From contig SCFE01000116.1 of NCBI GenBank assembly GCA_004352715.1, forward strand, positions 30,440-94,439: a DNA stretch of 64,000 bases. Reading direction: 5' to 3'. Source of the stretch: Hofstenia miamia. Its lineage: Eukaryota > Xenacoelomorpha > Acoela. Below, in pieces: positions 21,542-33,600 of the stretch. The notes under the pieces are model-generated. The model ran no database searches. It was not told the DNA's origin and saw only the letters and a program-made list of their open reading frames with translations. Numbering within the stretch: position 1 is the stretch's first letter; every line of letters begins with the position of its first letter. Both the position numbers and the translations under genes were made by a program.

Positions 21542-21624
21542 GGCGATGCGTAGCGTTTCATGACATCCATGAAGACGTTTATATTATTTACAATCATTAA
21601 ATTCCAAAGGAAGACACAAGCAGC
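21542..21624 (-). CDS. TPCN2: TPCN2-like exon: domain II pore helix and filter
   Basis: Acceptor AATTTAG, donor GTAAGT. It encodes AACVFLWNLMIVNNINVFMD then VMKRYAS. The family filter is VNNW; here the fourth residue is Ile. This is the last exon I can place. The S6 helix and C-terminal tail were searched for down to about 16.5 kb without success. Confidence 0.9.
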
Positions 21625-24600
21625 CTAAATTAATTACTACAGAAGAATTAAAACATCAAAATTCCATAAAACCGAGACTTTAGTAATTAACTCTACTGGC
21701 AACTAACGATGGAATTTAACGAAAATATACTCAAGCAATAACATACAAAGCCATATTGCTTAGGGAAACCGGACGTCATGGGAAAATGCACTTAGATTGT
21801 CTTAAACAAGAAGCGTTAAAAAATTTGTAGGCCATTCTAGTCTTTACTATTAAATCCTTACATTGCCTTCAAAATAAACAGAAGGGAAACTACTTTCAGC
21901 GTCATAAGAATGTAATTTTAACAAGTGATCAGTCATAGCCTACGAACATGTAATCGAAAAATGTCAACAGAAAATTTGAATTTGATTTACTTACCAAGAA
22001 ATCATCAAAATTGTTAGCCCAATAATTTTGTTCTTCAAATGATCCACAAGGGGCTTTAATATTACTGATATTAGAAACACTAAACATTGTGTTAATGATG
22101 TTCACAATTGGATGTACTTACTTGTTATAAAGATAATTTGATGAGATCTGATAAAAAATCTTTCCTTCAAAAAGAATCATTCCAAAACAGGCGTATGAAT
22201 AGTAGGCACTCTAAAATATAAACTCGTTTAAAATCAAGTAAAATAATCAGAAAACCTGTATTGCGTGTGTACTGAGAATAAGGGGATGTTTGAAAAAACC
22301 ATAGTTGTCTCTTCCAACGCAGAATAAATCATAGAAAATATAGAAAAAACGTTTTTTAAAAATTGCTTACCACTTGTTAGATTTTTGGTCGAAACAACAC
22401 AAATGTTTTCATGACTGTGAAAGCAAACAGTGCACTACCAGGAATTTTAATTACTATTTTAGGAATATTTCTGACGAAAAATCAACAATTAAAAAAATTC
22501 CTACCTGTTTAAGATTAAACATGTATTTTTTCGTTATGTATTCTCAACGACAATAATTTTAATATTGGAAGTAGACTAAAAGCAAAAATGATCGAAAATG
22601 TTTAGGACCCAAAATAACCAAGCGGTCAAAATCATGTCGATATTGTGCATTTTCACAAGAGCGCATTTTGATTTTCACAAAAAATATGAAATTTAATGAA
22701 TATTTAGAAATTTAAGCAACAAACTTGTTTCAGTTTTACATTTTTTAATGAATTCAGTGTCAGCTTAAGTTTTGATCACTTCATTTCAGCATACTTTGTT
22801 TAAGTTTCAGTATAAATTTCAGTTTCAGTTGAGCACACTGACTGTGTACATAAGGTTATTAATTATCGATGGAACATGAATATCTACTATTGATGCGCGG
22901 GTAGAACATTATTAATTCCGCACCAATCCGACAAAAAATATTTCACTACCCGAACTCACCTGTACCCAAAACTTTTTACTCGTACTCGCCAATACACGAG
23001 AATCAAATTTCCATTGCTGCTACTAAACAATTTTCAATAATATTTCGAATACAATTCACATTCACTATATGTAAATTTTTTCAAAATTTTATTAATAGAA
23101 TTTAAGTTTTTGAACAAAATCTTATTTAAAATACTCAATGTGGAATTTAAAGCGTACCCGATAATAATTATGCGTACCCGCCAGTACACGCGGGTAAGTG
23201 TGGGTAAAATCGAGCACCCGCACATCACTAGTACTATTACAATTCCAAGGAAATCAGGATAGATCCCAAAAACAACAATCTTATTGCAAGTTATGAATGC
23301 ATTAAAATTATAATTTCCAGATCTCATTTAATTAGTACACATTAGGACGCCCAAAAAGTAAATAAGATCATTAGGATCACATTTTGGTCAATGAAATGAA
23401 GATTTGAGTTTTAAGTCAATAGAGTACACATTAATTAATTGCGTTCATAAAATTGATAATTGTGGGAGGACTGTATTCCTAAATATGCATAGTGCCAACT
23501 GTCATTGATTCGCAAATTTTTGGTTTTCATGAAACCAATGGAAAGAAATGAAGTCAGTCCTATCGGTGCACAAAGTTGAGAAAATTTTACCCGAATGGGA
23601 AAAAAGATTTCTTATTAAAATACTTCCTGCCTGAGAACATTTTTAAGTATGTAAAAATATAGTTTCAATTATACTCTGCAATAAAGGGTTCGAAAATATG
23701 TACATAGTTGTCTATATTAGAACTAAAATTTAAAGTAGAATTATTTTTTATGCCTACTATATAAAGAGAGTTTGTAGTTCACCCAGGTGCAGAAATGTGC
23801 TTCACTAAAAATATAGTTTACTAAAAGAGTTATCTTGACTATATTTTATGTATCTGATAACTTTAAAAGGAAAAATCCCTTACTAAACATATAGCACCAT
23901 AAGGCTTCAAATGCACAACCATATCCATCAATGTAGTTAGAACGAGTCGCATTGGCTAAATATCCAAATAGAAGTTACAATATATTAGTAAATACTATGA
24001 ATAAAAATCAATAAAATAGAATGCTTGATAGGTTATTTAACAAAAGGCTTTGAAAACCTTAAATTGTAACATAAAAACGATATTTATGAAAGGCTAAGCA
24101 TATACCGATTTCTAAATTACAATGAGGAAATAAAATAAATCTTGATACCCTTATAATGAAAAACAATGAGAAAGTTTTGAGTAGAACGAGAATTGTAAGC
24201 ACTCGACAAGACTGAAAATAGATGTAATTGTTGTGGCTGTTGAAATGTTCATTTCTAAAAACATGTAATGATCAAAAACAAGTGACAGCTATTAAAATAT
24301 ATACGATTACAAATAAATTATTTTTCATGGAATTTATGGTATCAGAATGATTATATTCCTACTATGATTAAAATGGCCGTGTAGTCCCAGGCTTGCTTTA
24401 GTTTAGTAAACCAAAAATTAAATAAAATTGTTGGTTATGAGGAGTATTTAATAAAAAGAGGAGGCTACAACACAAGAGTTGCAATCGGTTCACAAAATAT
24501 GACAGGGTAAAATGGTGACCCGTTTTTAGTATTTAGACCGTTGTTTGTAGGGTTTTACTAAGAGCTTTGACAGGAACAAAGCACAACACTCGTCGTCACC

Positions 24601-27600
24601 GACATTTAAATATTCCACCTCATATTAGGCATACAACGTTCTAACATATGGCATAACACTTAGAATGTGAAATAAAAAATAATTGAAATGTTTTAAATGA
24701 AGCAAAAATGCTTGAAGTTCAAATCATCATTTTAAAATTTCTGGCGAAAATTTCGATTTATATTTAAACCGAACTTCGAAGATTAACAATAACTTAATAT
24801 TAACCAATTACAAAATAAGGCTTTGCGAATAAGCGAATCAAACCCGAATCCAAAATCTATGTTGGATTCTAATTCGAATGTTGGTACAGTCCAGTGGGGA
24901 TATAGAAATTTCGCATGGGTACTGAAAATTTTTAAATAAAATGAATTTTGGGAGCTAACTTGTAACTTGTAAAGATAACACGTATAATTCAACTTTATTC
25001 TACAATCACCAAATAAGTTCTGCCTATTACAACTTGTAAACAACATTAAACAACCAAATAATTCTATAACATAACTCATTGTGCGAAATGCGTAAATCAA
25101 ATTTCGATTATAAAATATACTACTAAGGTTTTTCATGTTTCACAGTAATTTTTTGACAAGAATAATTAACAACAGGTGTTTCTGCTATAGAGGTTATTAT
25201 AATTACATAGAAATGGGTGTTTGCATTCATAGCAGAGATTGAACCGAATCACGATTCGTGACTCGATAACCCAGCAACGCGGTTAAAAATAGAACGTGGT
25301 GGGTCGTTAGGCAGCAGGTTCACAAAAATTAGTTAGAAAACGCTTATCACACAAAAATTTAAATTTTTAAATTTAAGTTAACTACAGTTTCTACTTCGGC
25401 GTTGGCTGCTTGTGTCATGGCGATGTATTTATATACAATCTTCCGCAGACTCCAATTGCCAATACATTAAATCTGACATACGAAATTCATATATATATAT
25501 ATATATATANTGCGGGGAGGCGGCGGAAGTGAACTAATAGGAACAGCAGGGAGACGGCAGGAAGCACTAGAACCAAAAACTGGACGAGGACGATTACGGT
25601 TAGTTGATGAAGGGATAGACTGCTTGGGAGGATGCGGTAGAGCAGGAGGAGCAAGCACGGGTGTGAAACTCGGAGCAGGATTATTGGGGAGAGATGAGAC
25701 AGAACGCGAGGCAGCAGCACTGTAGGAGAACATTTGGGATTGCAGAGAGGAAACATCAGAGGAAAGCTTTGTTAGGGAGTCAGATAAGGATGATATGACG
25801 CCAGGGCCATCATTGGTGGACGGAGTCGAGGTAGAGAGAGCAGAGACCGCTTGGCGTAACAACGAAATGATGGCGTCTTTCTTCAGACCACCAACAGCGG
25901 AGGCAAACTGGGCATCGCTCAAATTTTTGAGGTCGGACAGCGAAATTGGGGGCATAGCTGAAATCTAATTAAACTGTATAATAAACAGGCAAATAGAAAA
26001 CGCTTATCACACAAAAATTTAAATTTTTAAATTTAAGTTAACTACAGTTTCTACTTCGGCGTTGGCTGCTTGTGTCATGGCGATGTATTTATATACAATC
26101 TTCCGCAGACTCCAATTGCTAATACATTAAATCTGACATACGAAATTCATATATATATATATATATATATAAAACAATTTTTTCCTCAGAGAATGCCAAG
26201 CGTTTTTAAGAGCGATTTCTTCATAAAAGAAACTCCAATATCAAAGTCACAGACCTCAGGGCTGGCAAATGAGAGATTTTCTAATCAAACATTTTAAGCG
26301 TTTTAAACTATGATATTTCTGTCTTAGCTATTGATACTTTATTTAAAGACTATTCTGTTAAATTCACGCTATATAGCGACAAATTTACAAGCAGTTACAC
26401 AATTGCAACCATATAGCAGCTAAGATCGCAACTTTATTATATCATATTTATACATTTTAACTAGATAAGAGGATCATTAATATATAATATTGGGAAATAT
26501 CTGTGTACCTTCCATTGATGCAAAAGTAGGTTGCAATAAAAGTAGTGAACTAAATGTAATTTTAGGAAATGCAACTTTGACTACTGCATTATACTTACGC
26601 CAATGACAATGGTCATCATTAAGTTGTATACTCGACCATTGTTGAAGAAGAACCGCTTTGTTCCCATTCCCCAGAGCTGTACACCCTAAACTTCACTAAT
26701 GAATATTATTATACTACTTATGTAGGCCGCTCGTGCTAGTAATTAGACATTATCGGAAAAAGGTTTACATCAATGCCAGCTGAAAAAGATATATTTTTCA
26801 GAGGTTGAAAATCAGTGTTTTGTAGGTAATATAACTCGAAAATTCCAATGAAAAATATTTTATGGGCACATTTTTTAAATAGATACATATAAGTAATGAT
26901 AAGTGTTTGCTTGAAAATTTGAGGAAACTAAAAATGTTTTTTGAGATAAGGCCTAGGTTTTGATCAATCGTTGAGCATCCCCGACACAAGTCCGCTTTAT
27001 AACCGATTCTAAAAACAATTTCATTATCAAAGATTAAAATTAACAGGAAAGTGAGATCCCAAAAGAAAATTGACTACATTGCTAAAGAGAGTTTACAACT
27101 TCAATTTTCCAAAAATGTCTTTAATTTCCAGTAATGTACGCTTTTTAACATGCTTGTTTTTAATAATTCATTCTAACTGAAGTGTTTAGCTTTCTTAGAT
27201 CTGTAGTGTCATAAAAACGCCCTAGCAGTGAACTGGTACAATTGCTCTATGATCCTTTACGCACTTCTTATCGGGAAAAAATATTTTCGTAAAATATTTT
27301 CATAGTAAGCAGCACTAAGGTGCAAATAAAACGAAGGTTTATACATCTTCAATAATATGGGAATACTTATGAGTCACCATACAAGCAGCCATCTGAAAAG
27401 AATAACAGCACACTCCTTTACACAATCGATAATTACTTAAAAGCTGTTAGCGAAATCGTTATAGATCTGACGTACCCTATAGGAACATTTCCAGTTGTCA
27501 GATTTGAAGACTTGACAAAATGTTCCGCATTCTTAAATCAATTCGTCACGATGGGAAATATAATGTGTGCTTTAATTGCATGTTAAAATTCCGTATAGTT

Positions 27601-30600
27601 GTTGTTGGACAATGTGCGTCGATAATAACGGTAAGAAATCTCAACATTATAAAGTCACTATGAACATAAAATAAAGATAATATCTTAATAAGAAGAGATA
27701 TATTTCTAATAAACAAATGAGTAGAAAGAAGATTATGTAGGATTTTTTAACTTTAACTACAATATAAGATGCTCAAAATATCCACCATGGTTATGGGTTA
27801 TGCACTACCGCATGAAGTCGAATCACCAAATTTGCAAATGCTTTATTCAACTGATCTGATGTTATTTCTATTATTGGTTGTATGATGAGTGATTTCATGG
27901 CATCAGTGGTCTGTGATTTCTGCTGATACACCCTTTCCTTTAACACAGCTAATAGCCATTCGGTGCCAAATCCAGAGACCCTGGAGACCACAAAAACGGA
28001 ACAGCACGACTTATGATGCATTCGTCGATAAAGGTTTTTCTAAGACAATCTTTAACCATAATAGCCACATGTGGAGGAGCCTCATCCTGTTGGAATACCG
28101 TTTTAGAAAGCCTTCGTCTTCGTTTCAAATGTGGGATCACATGTTAATGTAACATTCTCTGTATGAGTCCTTGTTTACGGTGCCCTCAAAAAAATACGGC
28201 TCTAACACAAAATCGGATGTGAAACCAACCCATACAGTAAAAGACTCTGCATGCAGTAGCTCTGTTGTTGCATGAGGATTATCTTTCGACCATATTACAC
28301 TGATCTGTATAGACTAACCCATCAATCGAGAAAGTCGTTTCATCTGAAAACAGAACAGATTACAAAAAGGTTGAATGTTCTTCCATTTTTGGAACACGGT
28401 ATTGGCAAAAGTCAATCGAGATTCATAGTCATTTTCTTTTAACCGATGTATTGTTTGAAGACGATATGTTATCCAATTAAGGCATTCGCGCGGAATTTTG
28501 CTCACTGTCAAAATTGGCATTGCTTGGGAAACGTTGGGACAAGATGTAATCTCCAAGGGATGTTCTGATTGAAACTGTTGAGTTCTTTTTGCCACAAAAT
28601 CCATATTCTGGTTTGAAACACGTGAATGTCCGTATCGTGGCCTGCTTTTGTTTCTGTGCAAATTTTATTCTCTCTGTTAAATTGACGAAGCGCTGCAGTT
28701 GAAAAATTGATTGTTATAGAAGCAAAGAATCAAAGAAATTCTCGTTTCCAAAGAACTTGTCAGTCATTCTAAAATAATAATATGATTGAATATATATAAT
28801 AATAATAATAATCAATGACTTTATTTAGCCGCTGAAGGCATACACAACAAAAAAATATAAACATGTCAAGTTTTACGGCAGCGAGGACAGTCACAGGAGA
28901 TGAAATAGGAGCAAATGGAAGAGTAGGCGAAGTTGGAGAAGGGCTCAGCAAAGAGGAAAGCCATCAAAGATTTCTTGAAGCTCGGTGGCGGGGAAAAGAA
29001 ATCAATCGCTGTTGGAGGGTTGAAAGTCAAGATGTAATTAGCAGCAGTACAAGCACGATTGAAAAACTAGTGAAGGGTGCGATGTTTCTTCGTACGACGA
29101 ATGGAGAAGGTGACAACATCATCAGAGCGAGTGCAGCAGGAATTAGAGAACTTAATGAAATCAAAAGGATCAAGATCCAATTTGCGAGTCAGTAGTCGAT
29201 TGAACAGAAGGAGACGACAGGCATGGAAGTAGAGTGACAGTGGGAGAGTGGAGAATTTCAGCAGAGCGTCCTTATAGGCCAAAGAGGAAATCCATTTAAA
29301 AGCGCGTTTCTGGAAACATTCCATGGAGTGTAATAAAGCACGAGAAGGCCACCAACAAGGAGACGCGTAGAGAAGAATGGCGCGAGGAATGGACTTGAAC
29401 AAAGAGAGTTTCATATATATATATATATATATATAAATCCTAATGATTAACCAATTAAATTATGTTACTATAAATATATATTGTAGTTCCAAAAACAATA
29501 TGCGAACAAATAAAGTTCATAGTGACTTTATATTGTACCTGTATTATACAATTCAATAAATGTAAACACTGTTATATAAAAATATGCATCATCATAGAAT
29601 TACAGAATGCCAATACATCATAAGCGAAACAAAATAAAAAATATTTTAGGTAACTTGTTAAAAGGGATACATTTTGAATACAGATATGAAGAAACCATAA
29701 TGATACAAGTAGTTGCTTGTAACCCAGTAAACATAGAACTGTTGTAACGACGTCGTTTTTGTGGTGTATTGGCGTTTTATAGGCCTTGAATTGTTTGAGT
29801 GGCGTTTATAGTGCGGATTAGTGGCGGTGTATAATTCCGTATAGCAAAAAATATTTAAAAATGAAATAATTTTAGTATTGTGACAATTTGAAGATACATT
29901 TTTTAAAAACTGCATTTTTATTGATAGTTTCTCGTTTTATTGTGAAAAGACGTTGTTTTGTAATGTCGTTTTAGTGCCGGTAATATGTCGTTCAACGACG
30001 TCGTTACGACAAATCTATGCTTACTGGGAATAAAGTAGCAATATATACGGAATCAAAATTGATAAAATAAAATTGAAATTTATTACTGTAATATTGAAGT
30101 AAATGAAAAAGATGCTTACCAATGTTAGAATACAAACAGCAAGAAAAGCTATATTTGCAATCTAAATAATTGAAATCACATTTTGAAAAAAGGAATTTTA
30201 CAAACCGTAATGTAACATCTCGACGACTTTCCCCATGAGAAAATACCCTAAACTCACACTAATGAATTTAAGTTTTACAAAAACAATTACGGATAAATTG
30301 AAATAATCAAATATCACTTAAAGAACATTGAAGTTGCCTACATTAACTAAATATTAAACAAGTAGGTAATTTCACTTTCCTCTACAGACAACGGCTAGGT
30401 ACTTTGCACATATCAAGTATCTAAGATTTGCAAGAAAATTACAAAACAAGAGCAAACAAGAAGTAGAGTATATTTATTAAGATTACTAATCTTATTTTGA
30501 TAAGAGTAGACTTGTGAGTAAGTTACGTTTTCAAACAGTGAATTGAATTCTATTTTTTGATTGTTCTACACTTATTTGTATACACAATGAGTTCACGAAG

Positions 30601-33600
30601 AAAACTTAAATCACTAAAAAGAATTTATGATGCATGCTAATTAAGGAACTTCGTTAATAAAGGAAAAGTGTAGTAGTAGTAGATAAATAAAATCAATTCC
30701 AGGCCTCTACTGATGATTTGTGGTATCTCTTTATACAAAACAGTTTAATTCCCCAAGCTTTTGTTATACATTACAGCACACTTGATTTGGATTTCTCCAA
30801 TAAAAGATGGTTACAATTGGATAGTCGTGTAATCATCAAGCACTACAATATGGTATGCCTTTAAAGCAGAGTTTTGTTATAGTAATGTGATTTTTGATCA
30901 TTTTCATCACGTGATTCCATCAGTCAGCATCTTTATTAATATACTCCCAAAAAACTGTAATAGTATTATTTGAGTCTTCAAAGAAATGTTCTCCAAACTC
31001 ACAGAGTTGGCGGTAATGCGATGTCGGGCTTGTTAATAATATCGCTGCGAATATCCTTTCTTAATGCAGGAAGAACAAAACTTAACCAATAGTTTGTTAT
31101 ACATAGAATCATTTCACTTTCACTTTTGTTGCTGTGTATAATATACATTCTTGATCAAAAGTCTCAAGAAAAAATAAATATTAAGTATATTGGTAATGTG
31201 AAATGATTATATTGACGGCATGAGCTTAACATCGAAATTAAGAATTGCTTTAGAAATTGAAAATGACGGTAAATTTTAAGAAAAGGAAATAAGAATAAAA
31301 ATATACCTTCACAGCTCTCGTCAAGAACAGCTAAACTACAATGAGATCAAATTGAAAATATAAGAGACTTACCATTAATATCACTGCTTGAAGTAGAGTA
31401 ATCAATTGCACGGTGTATACTGTAAAAGAGGAAAGGCCGATTTTTTGAATAAAGAATGAAATTTTGTTATTCATTTCTGGATATCTAGGCTTCTAAAAAT
31501 ATAATTCAATAAAAAATATAATCTTTAGAAATTAGGTAAAACTACTAAGATTTTTAACTCCAAACAATGAAAATTGATGTGATCAAAATGTTGATAATTT
31601 GAATTGAATATTCAACAACAAACCAACTGATCAGCACACTCCTTTACACAATCGATAATTACTTGAGGAGTGTTAGCGAAATCATTATAGATCACAGGCG
31701 TCCTAGAGGAAAACTTCCGGTTGTCAGATTTGAAGACCTGACAAAATGTTCCACATTCTTAAATCAATTCTTCACGATAGGAAATATAATGTGTGCTTTA
31801 CTTGCATGTTAAAATTCCGTATAGTTGTTGTTGGATAATGTGCATCGATAATAACGGCAACATTTATTCTAAATCTTGATTGTATTTTGAAATTACTGAT
31901 TTTATAAAAAATTTTAGAACCAATTCACATTCCATGCGGCCTTTCACGGTTCACACTCTGTTTCATGTAAATGTGTGAAATGAAAGCATACAAAAGATAA
32001 TATATAGGGTAGAAACAATCGTACCGAACTGAAAAACAACAAACAATGGAATTTAGAAGAAAATGCCCAAGAATGAGAATTTAAAAAGCAGCAGAGGTAT
32101 TTAAAATTAAATTATCAAGAGCGATTTTAGTTTGGAGAAATATTAACGGTTATCTAAAACTGGCGCGATATTTAGCAATTGTAACAAGCTAGCAAGAAAT
32201 CAAATTTTGCAGCTGAAAATAGAATTAATCTTTTTCATTGTGAAATCAAAAGACATACAATTTCTTGATTGTTAGTTGCTTCCCACAATGACAAAATTTC
32301 GTTCTTGAATAAATCGAATGTCATCGATTCTTCTGGATAGGATCTTAGCATCTAAGATACAAAAATAGATAACGGCCTACATAAGTAAAAAGAACTCTTA
32401 AAATTCTGCATTTGAGTGATCGAGGATGAATTTGAGCATTTTCAACAACGCCTTCAATGATATCAACATCGACACTAAAACATGGCAATGAGAAAAGTTG
32501 ATTAAAGGCTCTTATAATCAAGCATAATGAACTCAAAGCAACATTTAAAATCATATGAAGATGCATAAACAAGTATGTGTATTTAGTAGTGATGAGTTCA
32601 CCTGCACTTCAGACCTGACAAGACCTTCTTCGGTACGAACCCTGGCCTGATTTAATCCTGTTTAATCGTAGTGTTCATAGAGGAAAGGGTGCTATAATAG
32701 TACAGTCCCGGTCAAAAGTTTAAGACCATCCATAAATTTCAAAGAGCAAAATGATTTGAATCTGTTGGCTGCCAATCAGATACATTCAAAATCGTAAATT
32801 TGACAGCCGTGAACATTCTTACAGCAGCACACGCAATTACAATCACTGAATCCTAATTTCCACACTGTTATTAAGCACACATGGGTCGGAACACCAATCT
32901 TTCTGTAACCACTCTGCGCCTAATTTTTTACACTCACAGACGTCATAAAAAGAAGAGACCTTCGTTCGTTAATCAGTAGGCATACTGGTCACGTGACCAG
33001 TGGCAAAAAGTGCTCTTCTCAGACGACACAATCGTGGAACAGTTCAGTTTCAGGCGGCAACATGTCAGAATACCACTAAATATATTCAATAGCTTTATTT
33101 CTGCTTATATGTAATGCTAATAAAATTGTTTGCACTTGCTGACAAATTTGCAAAAAATACATATGTACAATATTTACAACATATATACATACACCTATTT
33201 ACAAAGTTGAACAGCACATACTAAAATAAACAAAGCTAATACAATTACAATTAATAAAAACAATAAAAAACACAGAGGGACAAGTTAAAAAAACAGTTAA
33301 TAATGAAGATTTTGGTAATTACGCCAGAAATTTAAATTTTTATTGTAGCCAAGTATATGCTGGTTTGTCAGTAAGTTGTTTTAGAAGTTTCTTGAAGGAT
33401 GTTATACTAGATGCATTACGGACGTTGACATCTAATTTGTTCCATTGCTTACATGTAATCGTCGTAAACGCACTCTGTCAAAACTTATTTTTTATCTTTA
33501 TGTTGTTTATGCATTTATTTGCTCTTCTGCTACAGCTAAAATATTTGCTAAAAAGTGGTTTCCATTGATGCACTTGTACATTTTATTAGGCTGGTGTATG

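Noticed and set aside
22250-22320. Possible exon coding RDNYGFFKHPLILSTHAI before the S5 exon
   Set aside because: The exon at 23,884-23,955 already supplies the S4-S5 linker and joins S5 in phase; the extra peptide has no counterpart in TPC channels.
22376-22435. Acceptor-like TTTGCTTTCACAG followed by MKTFVLFRPKI
   Set aside because: Ends in an in-frame stop and does not fit the phase of neighbouring exons.
24635-24658. Short exon coding VMPYVRT upstream of the S4-S5 linker
   Set aside because: It leaves phase 2 where phase 0 is required; the exon at 25,071-25,122 fits better.
27349-27590. Plus-strand open frame YTIDNYLKAVSEIVIDLTYP... conserved between the 27.4 and 31.6 kb repeats
   Set aside because: Changes between the copies are mostly amino-acid altering (about a dozen against three silent), so there is no sign of coding constraint.
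26599-32028. Tandem duplication of channel domain II, suggested by the two similar 225-bp segments
   Set aside because: The exons around them are consecutive parts of one domain (S1 to S3), not two copies; the repeated segments are intronic.
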